This document shows positions 10,739 to 24,413 of a DNA stretch of 64,000 nucleotides, piece after piece (within the stretch, counting starts at the first letter, position 1; every line of letters starts with the position of its first letter). The stretch is from Anadara kagoshimensis (Eukaryota; Mollusca; Bivalvia; Arcoida; Arcidae): NCBI GenBank assembly GCA_021292105.1, contig CM037874.1, positions 23,061,534-23,125,533 on the forward strand, read 5' to 3'. Position numbers and translations under genes: made by a program. Under the pieces are notes generated by a model, which was not told the origin of the DNA, searched no databases, and saw only the letters and a list, made by a program, of their open reading frames with translations.

Positions 10739-12114
10739 CTCAACATGAAGGTTTTATTATTGTTATTTTAATCACAACTTTTTGGGACAGCGGTCCATCT
10801 CATTGCACAACATGTACAGTTTCCTCATCATTTATGTCCAAGTTAGATTTTTGATGAGTGCAGTCATTGTAGTTGAAGTCAGTTCTAAACAGCACCTTAA
10901 AGTCAAACTGGTCCAGCTCGATCAGCTGATCATGATATCCATGTCACATGTAAACAAACAAGAGGATTTGTCAAAATTTACATAAAATCGGAATAAATTC
11001 AATAAATTTTATCTGTATTGTCATAAAAATGATTATTGGGACGAACTGTAATTAATTCTTTCGAAAAACGCATTTTATTATTTTTCTTAAAAATCGTTCG
11101 TTTGTGAAAACGTCTTTCCCGTCTTGACGAACGCCATTTTTGTTTACACTGCATTCAGCGAGAGTCACAGATGCACTCAAAATTTTGATTCAATTAAGTA
11201 ATAATATGTGAAAAAGAGTTACTGGAGAAGTCATATACTGTGGTTCTAACCTCGTAATAGTTTTGTGTCAGGTAACTATGGTTATCGATTTATCTAACTT
11301 GAAATCAGCAAATTTTGTATCTTCCCGCATTGTATACTGTGTGATCATGGTTGATGCACGTGGGAAAATCGGTCGCTGATTGGCTTACAGTGGTTATCGA
11401 TTTGAATTGAACTTTGACACAATCAAAAGAAATCATGGCATCGCGAATCTTGAAACGCTACACTTGGAGATCAGCCAGAATGGCGAAAGAAACGTAAATA
11501 TTTGGTGTTCAATCAACCTATTTAACTTATTACTTGTTTCAATGAATTATTTTCACGATAATCGTTTCTTGGTTTCATTTCTAATGTACGAGACCGGCGA
11601 GATTTCCCCCCATATGGAGCTCACTTCCTGTCAATTTGACCCCTTCAATGGCCTTGAGAAAAGTGATGCATGCGCGTCGTCAAATGATTTGGACGTACGG
11701 TCTATGGAATTTTTCCACAATTTTCTATGACGTCATAATACATACGTGTTACCTATGGACGGGAAATTCCCCGAATAAAGATACAGAAAATAAGATGGCA
11801 ACACTTGCTATTGGTATCACTTTCTTTGTGACATAAAAGTTTTTTATTTTTTTAATGTAAAATCCAATGAACTTGGGTAGTGCTCATTGATTTGAGTTTA
11901 GTCATAACTGACATTCACATAAAGTTGATTATCATAAACTGTTTTTCGATAATGTGAATTTTACATGCTGAAAATGGTACTGTTTTCCTTGCCATAGGAT
12001 TGTAACTGGTTGTCCTGGCATAATAGACTGAAGAGTTGGTGTTGAGTGTACCAGCACTTGTAAGATCACCCATTAGTGTACACTATTACATGTACAAGTA
12101 CTTTAACAGTATCA

Positions 12115-13010
12115 GGTAAATTCACCCTACTGTAAATTTGCCGCTTTCGATACCGTCCCCACTGCCAAAGTTTCCCCATCACATTCGCCCCAAATTTTTG
12201 AAGAATTGTCTTTTTTTGAGATTTCAAAAATAAAATAAAATTATATTTTTGACAACCTCTGATATGCCTAATTAACTATAAACATATTTGTAAATATGTA
12301 TTGGTTGTATCACAATGTTTTATGTCGGGCACTCATTATGCAAAATGCAATGACTGAATTCACACCTCAGCTAGCCCAGGCATGGTGTGATTACTGTAAT
12401 CAGTGAATGTAAAATAGTGATTATCAAAAGTCCTTTATAATATTATCATGATATAATAAAACAGTGGGTACAGTAAAAAAAAAAATTAAATATTTATAAA
12501 AGATAACGTTAAGAGTATTGATTGATTACATTGATATTGTTGGAAAAATCATTAAAAAATACCACATGCTCCTTAAGAAACCATTTCTCTGTTCCTAGTA
12601 ACATCAGATGCGTTGTTCACTTGAACGCTTCTAGTGAAATCTACTATGATGGTGTTTTTGAAATAAAAATTATTTTGTCAAAAGTAACATTGGCAAAGTT
12701 TAATAATACAATTAAATATAAAGTGAATATATATGAAGTTAAATCCTTTAATGATTCCTTATTAACTGGATGCACTAATATATTTCATTTCTAAAGTAGC
12801 ATTATTTTTATATTGTGTTTTTATCAAAAAAAAAAAAAATTAAAGAAAATATTTGTTATAATTATGGTCATTGGTATAAAAATGGGGGCGATTTTGACAG
12901 TGGGGCTGAATTTGCAAGAAGAGGAGGCAATTTTGACATGGGGCAAATTTGTCGAAAGTGGGGGTGAATTTGACTGGGGCAAATTTACCGTGGCATGAAT
13001 TGACTTGAAT
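12115..13010. mobile_element. possible element with inverted, AATTTGCCCC-rich ends
   Basis: The left end has GTAAATTTGCCGCTTTCGAT and CACATTCGCCCC; the right end carries the inverse (GGGGCAAATTTGTCGAAAG, GGGGCAAATTTACCG). The arms are related but diverged. The interior is AT-rich without recognised protein. Confidence 0.45.
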
Positions 13011-13206
13011 TCACTACAACACAGATCAATAATACTGGTACTTGCACAAAACTCAAGCACCACACGAACCTGTGTTTAGATTAATCTTTAAATTTTCTCA
13101 TTGCATATGAACCCTGAAGAATTGGTGATTGGACATAAAACAACATTTAACCATCCAACAAAAATCTTCTAAAATTTTAATATTTTTTTCTTATTTTGTA
13201 TTTCAG

Positions 13207-13618
13207 AAATTTGCAACAGTGATGAGAATAGAATGATTATGTAGGCAAATACAACATGTTTTAATATATAAATTAAAGATGGAAAATTATCATAATACGG
13301 GAGGAGCAAAACCATCAGCTTGGACAGCCAGGGCTGGTGTAGTGGTTGATCTGGAGCCTCCTCTTAGTGCTAGGTCAGGACCACAAAGACTGTCTGGTAC
13401 TGGTCAAGATGGAAGACCATTAGAACCTCAGAATTCTAGTGTTATACAAAGCAGGAATTATCCTGATTATGAAGAAATGAATTCGTTACCAATCATGAAT
13501 GCTGCTGTAACTAGTAATATGTTCATGCAAACAGTTAACTTTGATGTTGCCATGAAAAACCAGATTTCTCAAAACAATGGAATGAATACAAGTGATGGAC
13601 AGCTAGACAGATCTATGG
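13207..13618 (+). CDS. CENPJ: CENPJ first coding exon with 5' UTR
   Basis: The acceptor TTTCAG at 13201-13206 is followed by 72 bases of 5' UTR with stop codons in frame, then ATG at 13279 (AAAGATGG context). It encodes residues 1-113 ([20 protein letters not shown] ... [11 protein letters not shown]) and ends in phase 1 at GTTAGT. The ATG is the first one followed by an open frame that joins the next exon, which is why it was chosen as the start. Confidence 0.85.
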
Positions 13619-16337
13619 GTTAGTTCAAAGAATCTATATTATGTATTGTAATGGAAGGTCTAAGATTTTTGGCCTCTAATTTTGATTGGTCCTACATAAT
13701 GTTAAGAAAGTCCAACAGCAGCATTGAAAGCTTCATGTGTAAATTATGTTTTCTTACCCAAATAGTTGTATTATTGTGGTAAAAAATACTACAGGTCCAT
13801 TGGATTTTTACAGTTTACATATCAAGTCAAATCAAAAAGTCTGGGACCCTGGACCTGGGAATTTTGATTCCCTTATGATCCCAGACTATAGTTGTCATCT
13901 AAGCTTATGGAAGGGGAAGCACTTGTTCCCATGTAGCTTTTCATAATTTTTAAGTATTTAGTAACTTCGTAATATATTGCAATATGTATTGCAATATCTT
14001 CTGAAATATTGCAATATATTGCAATATGTTTTTCTTCCTAATATCCATCCCTAGTCATCAGTGCTATGGCCAACAAAATTTAATAAAATAAAAAAATATA
14101 ATAATAATATCTTTGCATTGAGGATCCTAGCAATTGTAAACATGTCAAAATATAGTTTATTATTTATTCAAGAACTTAATCTTTTCTTCAATTTTCAAAT
14201 ACATGCAAATATTCCTGAATTAAAAGGCAGAACTTAGTAATGTAACAAAATGACTGCAAAGTAATGTTAAAATTTATTTTTGTACACAGAAACATCAATG
14301 GATCTTCTAGAACAGCAACAAGCAATTGAACAAGCAAGATTACTACAGAGATTTAAAGAACTAAGGCAAATGCAACTACAACAACAAGAACTATTAATGC
14401 AACAACAGAAAAATCAGCTGGATGCTTTGAAACAAGAACAAAAACAAGTCCAGAACATCCTGGCTAAGCAACGACAAAATAAGTGGGGTATGATTATAAA
14501 TAAGTCTTATAATAAAAACAAACATACCAATCCATGCCCAAACCACAATCCCAGAGTAAAGTAAAATTAAAAAAACAAACATTCCAATCTATGTCCAAAA
14601 CCACAATCCCAAAGCAAAGTAAAAACAAACATACCAATCCGTGTCCAAACCACAATCCCAGAGCAAAGTAAAAATCTTGAAAGTGGCAAATTAAGTTAAA
14701 CACATGAACTTGCACCAGAGAAGTGAGGCTGGGTGCTCCAGAATGGTAATCACCCTATATTATCTGTTCCTAATATCATAGAACAAACATGTGTCTATGT
14801 ATTTAAATATGGTGTACCTGGGAACTCTACTCTGGCCCCTTATTTTGTTCTGGGTCAATAAATATCTGATAAAATAAAAACTGCACTATTAAGCAGGCCC
14901 CATTGTAGCAAATGGTCTAAAGTACACAGTGCCTCTGAGCTCACTGCCTAGGCTTAAATACATCCTAGTGTGAGAAAGTTTTATGGTCACACCAAAGACT
15001 GTATTTTTTTTTCAGGCACACCATCCCATGACCGACTATATAGTGGTAACATCTTGACTCTGATGTAAATTTCCATTGCTTAACTCTATATAAGTAAAAT
15101 ATTCTTGTTTTGAACATTTAACATCAATCAATCAATCATTTAATATTTTTGTATTCAGTCTGATGTGAATGATGGCCTGATTATTATTGGGCAACAATTA
15201 CGCTGGTATCAATTTAGCAGATAAGGCCTAAAAAAAATATGTGTGGGTCCGCTAACCTGACCAACCCAACTAAAACAAGACCGACTCCAGTTTTTTTCTC
15301 CAGATTTTTAAAAATCCGTTTTTGTTTTTCGATTAAAACTCTATTGTATCAAAAACAAGTCAGCAAAACTTTAAGCAGTGAATACATGTGGAAGATACAA
15401 GTATTTTAGTTATATTTTTAATTTTAAATTGCATCTACTTGCTATTAAAAAAAAATCAACCTACCGACCCTTTATAATAATTCTATGTTAGCGGAAACAC
15501 ACATATTTTTTTTTTTGGCCTAACTAAATAATTTTAGAAACAAGTCAGTAAAATGGTTGTTAATAAACTGTGTTTTATTAATTTTCTTCTATTTCAACAA
15601 ATAACAATTTTTGCTGTGTGATAACTAATTTTTGTAAGGTATAGTGGAGACAACATTGTTGTTGTCAAACAGCATTGACCTGTCTGCTTGATCTTTCATC
15701 AGGAATATTCATATAGATGGATCTACCCTATACATGGATTGTGTTAAGATTCACAGTTAATTATAATATACACAAAACAAATGATTTGTGTTCGCATTAT
15801 GTTGATGAGATTATTAAGTGCTAAACCAAATGCGCTCATCCATAATAAATATTTAAATTAAAGGTCAAACAGACAGGTTTGTTTGGCAATATACTTGCTA
15901 TGTTTCCATTCCTGGTAGCCAAAATTGCCATTGGCTACTAATTTCTGAGAAATTCTTTCAAAAAGTAATCTATTTTAGCAAATTTGTGGAAAAATACTTT
16001 AAATAGGGCTATATTTTCACAAATTTTGGAAATTTGGCTGCTAATTATTTTAAATTTATGGAAACCTAGTACTTGTATCTATTTAAAATTTTTTATTTAT
16101 ATTAATAGTTTATAATAGTAAGTAACTTAATACTACATACTTATACTTTGATTATCAGGTGGAAAACCCAATGGGGCCATAAGAGGTCCAAGTAACTGTA
16201 GTACTCCACCACTCAGAAAGAACCCAGGTGTGGTCCATACAACAAGGCCAACAACAGGGTCAACTGGATCAAGTAATTACACTTCACAGTCTGAATCTAA
16301 TGCTCAGCATGATGTAACACAGGTAAATCTCTACCAC

Positions 16338-16378
<41 letters not shown>

Positions 16379-19300
16379 TATTGCAGACATTCCCTCTATT
16401 TCTCCCCTTTTCTTCTATCATTCTCTAGGCAGATCTAGGCAGGTACCCCCCCTTCTCTCTCTCCCTCTCTTGTCTTTTTGTCTTTCAGTCTCTGCCATTC
16501 TCTGCTTTTCTCCCTCTCTCCTCCTGTCATCATTTACATCAAGTTTTCAGGAAAGTTTTTGTTTTAACATGTGCTGGAACTTTTTCTTGCCCGTGATTTT
16601 CTAGTTCACATAAAAGAAAAGGAGTTTTGAACTTCATATTAGTGCTACAATAAGTGAGTTGGAAAAGTTATCAATGGAGCATTATTGAAGGCTTTACTGA
16701 CAATTGAAGAGTTATAATTTTTGTTGTTTTGTTATTTAAAAACATTTTTTGAGAAAATCTTGTGCAATTGTATTTTGTGAAAATAAATCCCATTGAAGCC
16801 TGAATAAGTAAAAATTTTCATTAGCTTCAAGCATTGTGGTGCAATGTATTAACTAACCAATGAAATATCAGAATTTAATACCCCACAAACATTTGTGAGT
16901 TTATAGTATGCTTTAATAACGTAAATATGTTTTCTTTAAAAAAAAAAAATAAAAAAAAAAAAACAAGAAAAAGAGGATAAAAACATGAAAATTATGAATG
17001 GTCAACAAAACTCGTAAGCTTTTTACTGACCAGTACCAGTAGGAATTCAGAGAAGATTTAAAATACATATATAGTTGAACTTGCCTTAAATTCAACTCTG
17101 TATAAGTGCCACCTGCTTCTAAAGACAAGTAAAATTTCATCTTACCGGGTAATCACTATTCATTTTATTTAAACTGCATGTATGGGTCATCTGCCCATGA
17201 AGGTAACTTTTATTTGTTTCCTTAGGTTGCTTTATAGACAGGTTTTACTGTATCTCCTAATTGTTTATATTTATTTACCAAATGTTTTCAATGATTTATT
17301 TTAACAGTCAACAGGACAGCTACCTCGTCCAGTTATATATGTACCATTAGATGATGAAACAGATGAAATCAAAACCAACCCTGATTTATTTAGTGACACA
17401 AACTCGTATGTCGGAAGTCTAGCAACCACAGAGGAGGGAATTTATCCTGTCCCAGAGTCTGCCTCCGAGGCCAGCGGAGATGTATACAGACCAAATAAAC
17501 AGAAACCATTAAAATGTCCAAAACTGAAACCATCAAAACATCATCGGGACTTTGTAGGTTTAAATATTATTCTTTCTGTTTATTTTGTTACCACTTGACC
17601 AAATTGAATGTACAGTTAAACCTGCTAAAGTGACCACCTCTAATTAAAGCCTGTCTGTCCATCAAAACCCCTGTTTTTATGGCCCCTTTGGTTTATATTT
17701 CATCCAAAAAGAACCATTATTTAAAGATACATGTATTTTGTTCTTTAAGTTAATCAGTGTTTCAAGGTCCACATGCTTTATATCAGAACCAAAAAGAACA
17801 TTTTTTAAAGACCACTTGTCTATATCCTCTAAGGTTGTTGTCCCCATGCTTCATATCAGAACCAAAAAGAACATTTTTTAAAGACCACTTGTCTATATCC
17901 TCTAAGGACGGTGGTCTATCTACACAGGGTTTACTGTATTCAATATGGAAGGTCCTACTCATTTAATGAATAGCAAAATTTATTACAAATATGGCAATCT
18001 GAAATCATCACTTGTGAATGTTTTCCTTCATTGCTTTTCTCTTTTTTTTTACATTTCTAACAACAGAAAGTTACAACATTTGGTGAAAATGTTGAATACA
18101 GCCAGAGATTTTGTTCGCCTAAAATTACCGGTACTACTGAATAAAGGTAGTTTCCCCTGAGGAAAAATGACTTAAAATTTCCCAATTTGACCACTAAAAT
18201 TTCCCCCAAAATACAGCAATAAACTAGCAAATTAAATGTAGTTGTCCTTAGTCACAAAATGTTAGATATTGTAACAATTTAACATCTCTATAATGAGGAT
18301 CTTAAGCTACTGCAAGCATGTCATAATGCATACTTCAGGACTTTAAATTTTCCTTGTTTTAAAGGCATAAGCCATTATAAGGTATTTTTTGAAAGATGTT
18401 ACAAAATCACTGACAGCAATGTCACTTCCATTGTACAATGCCATTTTGAGTTTTTTTAGTTACTTTCTATTTACTTGCTAGTTATTACCCTGTTGTATGT
18501 TTTTCTTTGCTATGTTATTTTGTTAGACTTGCCTGTTTACATTTTTAATTTCATTCTGTAGACTAAAGACCATGGTAGTGAGTTCCATGACATATCTCGT
18601 ACCATAGATTTAGATGAGCCAGATGAAGGTATTGGAACCCAGTCTTTGAGGTCATCGGCTCGTGTGGAACATCAAGACCAGGTAGATGAGGACAGTAATG
18701 AAAATGAGGAAGATGTTGCTAATATGGATGATGTTGATGAATCAAGCGATGGTGATGGTGATGACAATGATGATGATGACGATGATTATGATGATGAACT
18801 TGAAGAACAGATATTAGAGGATGAAGATGATGAAAGTGGAGATGAAAATCAAAATAACACCTGCATAGAAACTGGGGCTGTTAAGGTAACACAGGGTTAG
18901 ATTTAATGTTACCCAAAAAGTATATGACAAAGCAATATGACTGACACAATTTACTGTATTGTATTCAAATTGTGATACAGAGAGCCACTCATGATAATTA
19001 TGACTACAATATATATATTGCTGGCCACGTCTGCGATGTTCCAACAAAGGGTCGGCATGCTTGAATTACACGCTAAAAGAATGAAAACTCAGCCTGATTT
19101 GTGCCTTTTAATGTCCTCACTAACACTAGTAGGTCATTAGTAACCGTGATGTTGCTTTGGTACCCTGATGGTGGCCAGTGTCGAAACATAATAGGCATGG
19201 CAGGTGATACGACAATTACATTACACGAGTGGCTCAGTGTTAGAATGTATATCTCATGAGGCAAGTTCTACATTTTAGATGGTGCTTCCTTGTCTAGTGC

Positions 19301-22300
19301 CAGGCATCAAGAGGACAGAATATCGATTAGTTCAATGGCTGTCTGTATAATGTGACTGGGAGTGTTACGTTTATCTGTGGCATATTAATTCGGTGTGCTA
19401 GCACTTTAAAATTGCTCTGAGTGTGCATTCGTACCAGGCAGACCATAAAACACACTGGCACATCTAGCTCATATACAAACCTGTTCTTCGATTATTCCTT
19501 AGAGATTAATAAACTTTACCTCCTCGTGAATAGCTGAAAATTGCCAATGTGATGTTAAACAACATTATTATTGTGCACTTTTTGGAATGATGGACTTTTC
19601 AGGTCAAACTTTTGATTTATAGATCTTTTGTTTAAAAACTAACTGTATTTTGCTATCAGTTTCATTAATCAATTTAATTTATTTATACATATTTTGTTTT
19701 TTAGGATGACTTAAGTTTGAAACCAGAAGATCGTCCAATCACAGGCACCGGTGGTATGTTATAAGTTTCTCACATTTTTTATACCCCAGAAGAAGAGGAG
19801 GTATATTAGCTTACCTATGTCCTTCTGTCTGTCTGTCTCTGGAAACAAAAAATTTTGTAACAGTTTTCTCAGCAACTACTAGACACAGTCACTTGAAATT
19901 TTGTATGCGAGTTCAGTATGAGGTCCCGTACAGCAAGTACCGATTTCAAGGCTACCAGACAGGTACTTCCTGTTTACCGACTTAGTTTAATTTTCCACAT
20001 TTACGGTCAATGGTTTAAGTTAAATGCGGGACATACTAAGTGCATAGTAGCTCACAGATTTCTTGTTATTCTATTACTTTGATATCAGCATGAGGTTTGT
20101 GATAACATTATAATGTCAAATTATAAACTTTAGACAGGATGAGTAATGGATACTTCCTATCTCACCACTATTACAATAGCTCAGGTGGTAGAGTGCTTGC
20201 TCCCTACGTGGGAGGTCATAGGTTGAACCTCGGTCTGTCTGACCAAGATGTGAAAATATGTAGTGACTGTTGTTTGGCCAAGCACCTAGCATTTAGAAAT
20301 GAAAGTCACTGGGTCCTTTGGAAGAAACTTTTAAAACCAATGCCCATGTCACAACAGGCATGACATGTTACAGCAGCCTCCCTGCACATTGCCCTAAATG
20401 CACTGCAAAGTTAAAAATTTCTCCCAATTCACCTATAGCTGCTGACATAAAGATATAAGTGAAATGTTCTTGACTTGGATATAAAACCTCATTCAGTCAA
20501 TCCTATCTTATGGGCTTGTTTTTTTTTTTTCACAAGGCCTTCACAGAAAATTTCTATTCTTTTCATTGTTGTTACTTTAGCTTCATCCAACATATCCATT
20601 TTTCACTTTTGACATTGAGGTGAACTTGTTGGCCGAGAAGTCTAAGATGTACACTTCTAGATATCAATGACTTATAGCACCTAGGTTTGAATCAATCTTG
20701 AGGCAGTTCCTAGTGAAATAAAGTTTGGCAGTTTGCTTGCCAAATTTCCATTGTTGTCTCTGGATAATTCAGTTTTCTCCACCATTCCTTAATTGACTGC
20801 CTTGTTATCAGTGAATCTTAACTGGAGCATAAACTCAATTAATTAACTCAACTCTTTTCTATTGGCTGTGGCAGATCCTAGTGTAAAAAAAAGTTTGCTA
20901 CTTGTCTTGCTATCGTTTTCTCGTTGTATTCCAGTTTCCTCCACCATTCCTAAATTGACTGCCGCAATATAAATAAAAGAATCTTGACTGGGGGTGTAAA
21001 ACACCATTACTCAACTCAACTCTTTTTCTATCAGCTGTTGTTACCTGTATCAGACCCTAGTCTAAGAGAAAGTTTGTTATTTGGCTTTCTGAAGATCCAT
21101 AGTTTTCTCTGGGTACTCAATTTTCCTCTACCATTCCTGAATTGACTGCCTTGATACAAATGAAAAAAATCTTGCCTGAGGTGTAAAATTCCATAATACC
21201 ATTACTCAATTCCCCTTTTGAGAGTGGGTCTCCCTTTTGATAACTGCAATTAGATGTTAGATAGCTAACATATAATACACATGTATATACTTTATACAGG
21301 GAAGAAAACATTTGAAGAATTACTTGAGGAACAGTTACGTGCAGAAGAAGAAAAGGTTAGTTCTAATGTGTCTTCAGTGTTTTCAAAGATAAAAGCAGGA
21401 CTCACGTGACATTACTTACAGACTGACTTACAGATAACATGCCTTGTATTTTATCCAAACAGACTCAAATCCTTATATTGTAAACCACCTCATATAAAAT
21501 TTCACTGCATCTTGATTTGTTTTGTGAAGAATACCAGAAGACTGACATAAAATTTTTGTGTTATGAGATCCAGTTAGGAATAATAAAATAATGGGCAATT
21601 ATCCACTGTATGAACTTGACAGGGGAAACGCCAACCCGGCCTACGCATTGATTCATTAAACAAGTTTGCACGCGCAGAAGGGGTGAAAAAAATGGCCAAA
21701 AACGGCATACACTCGAGGCGTGGAAATAATGAAATATTTGTCTTACCGACTGTTATTACTGAAACACGTGCCATTTTATTAAAATTTCTGAATAATTGTA
21801 ATTGATTAAAGGCAGATTTGCTCTAATTTGGTGGCAATTTTACCATTTAAATACCGATTGAATGCGGGACACTTGCCTAAAATCGAAAATTATTTTTTTG
21901 AAAAATGTGATCTCTTTCAATCATTTGCTCATGCACCAAAGATGTTTTAATATGAATGGAAAGAACTTTTTCCCGTGTTTATTTTGATGTATAATTCGAC
22001 AGTTAAATTTTCTGGTACAAAAAACGTACAAGTTTTAAAGTCGAAAAAATCGATGAAAATGTCGGATATGTGATCATGGGTCGGTCCCTTTTCCGGCTCA
22101 TTTGACCCATAAATAATGCAACGGCAGCTTCCTCATGGTACACCATGTGTAAATTTGATAGTCCAGAGACGCTGTTTGGATTTATTTGCTGAAATAAAGT
22201 AAGTTTTACCATTTAAATAGTAATTTTCTTCACACTTCAAGCCGATTTTGCCGGAAATTTGGGTCTACTTTCAGGCAGCCATCTTAGAAAAGTGCCGTCA

Positions 22301-24369
22301 CCGCCTCAAAGTTATTTTTTGCATTCCCGAATGATCCTTTTGTATTTTGTACATGGTAGTCATGGTTTTTACACCATATAACATGCAGGATTGATTTGTG
22401 GTACCACTGAATATATGAAGTTTGCATGGATACCAATACACTGGCCTGCATGTACTCAGGACACATTGGCCTGTATGCTTTGTAGGCCTTCAATTTATTT
22501 GGCTGCTAAATAACATTCAACTGTCTTATTTTATTTATTTTATTTTAAATACATGGGGAATGGGTTTACTCAAAATATTTACCATTAATATTTGACCAGG
22601 AGTGTGGATTTCTACATAAAATATTCCTTAGATGAGGAACATCTTTCAACTTAGATTTAGCTCTCAATTCATAAATATGTACATTTTGAATTTCATCACA
22701 AGATTGGCACTGGTCTTAATTATATATTTTTTCAAATTCTAATGTAATAAAAACCCGCCTTCCTTACTTTGGTACAAAGCATGAACTCATGGTTTATTAT
22801 ACAGTCCCATTTAATTGTTTAATCAAATTTTAACAGAAAAAAATTCATTTGAAATCCTATACAAATTGAAAATTTGCATAAAAACTGGACTCATACAGTG
22901 TGTATACATCTATGATCTAAGCTACTAAGTTATTTTTATTGTAATTAGCTCTGGCATATGCTACTATTGAATTTTTATGAAATTGTCATGTGCTGATTAA
23001 AGTGATTTTGAATTTTTATTAAAATAATGCATTCAAAGTCAGAACATTTGAATTATATTATTTCAGTAGCACATGACAGCTCTACTGTTTTTGCTCTAAA
23101 ACTTTAGAGGAGACAGCATCTTTTTGCTAATGTAATAATTGAAATTGCTAAATAATGAAATGAAATTATAATTTAACTTAAACCATAAACAGATAGGTCT
23201 AAAACATTGCAAATTGTCCATTATAATCTTGATTCAACACCCACAACTGAGCCAAGTCATTAAAGTCACTTTGCTTAATTTAGTTTGACAGATGTGTTTA
23301 GATGTGAGTTACAAACACATAGACATACCATACCTACAACAATACATGTGTCCATCATCTGATGTTGACTTAAAAGCCAGAGTAATTCAAATTTAAGCTA
23401 ACATGGCCCATCATAAGTTGTCATTTAATTCAGATGATGAACAAGTATGGAACGAGAAAGACCCCCATACTGATTATTTCAATATGAAAAATGATTTCAC
23501 TTTTTGTGAAATTTGGACATGCAATGTAAGGCACTTATAAACTTTCTCTTATTCAGCAACAAACACCTTATTTCACATCTGGTAGTTATATTATTCCTTG
23601 CTGATTTTGTTTCAGTCCATGGATTTAACAAGTTTTCACTGATAACTCATGACTTGTGCATTTTTTCATTTATAATTATGATAAAACCCATTTTTTAGAC
23701 TGGTAAAATTAGTATTAAAATTAAAACTATATAAAATAAACTAAATTGATGTGGAATTATAATAAGTATTTGATGTAAATCTTATTTACACTTTCATTTG
23801 TGTAACATTCAACCTCAAATTAACCCTCATAAGCTGAAAATGATCAGGAAAGAATAAAATTCATGATTGAACACTGAAATTACACATTAAACAACTAAAA
23901 TACATGTATATACATGTATGTATATGAAATTTTGTGATATGAAATATTGAAGCAATGTCTAAAGATGTTAATCCACAGCTAAGCTCAAACCCAAGTTAAT
24001 GAATATTGTTTTCACAAGCACTGCCTCAACATAATATAGTTTATGCTTTTTCCCTCATTAAAATGTCAAGTCCATGACTACTTCACATGTACAATTAATT
24101 TTAAAATTTAAAAAAAATGAGATTTATCTTTGGTTAGTTTTGATGCAGCATTCTAATTATTTAATGTATGCATTTCATTTTCAATTTATAAATACTTTAT
24201 TGCACACCTGCATATTCTGGTGTTGGTTTGAAATAAGTCAAATATTGTAGTAGACTACTCATGTACATGTATATAACACATATGGCTTGTAATGGGTAAA
24301 ATGTTGTACATAATCATGCAGTTTTAAAATTCCTCAAATCCTACCCTCCCATCACACATATGCTCTCTC

Positions 24370-24413
<44 letters not shown>

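Larger units (their letters stand above)
9111..13206. promoter_or_regulatory. spacer between divergent genes, candidate promoter and 5' UTR region
   Basis: The minus-strand gene and CENPJ diverge from this interval. CpG-containing unique sequence is concentrated at about 9140-9640, 11080-11180 and 11350-11760. The last block contains a CACGTG E-box near 11358, an ETS-like ACTTCCTGTC near 11623 and a full CRE (TGACGTCA) near 11729. CENPJ has a 5' UTR acceptor at 13207, so its transcription start must be upstream; candidate donors are GTCAG|GTAACT at 11271 and AGAAAC|GTAAAT near 11494. Transcription starts cannot be fixed from sequence. Confidence 0.4.

Noticed and set aside
16230-16604. 124-residue open frame
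   Set aside because: Only its first 93 bases are a CENPJ exon; the rest is (CT)n microsatellite and intron.
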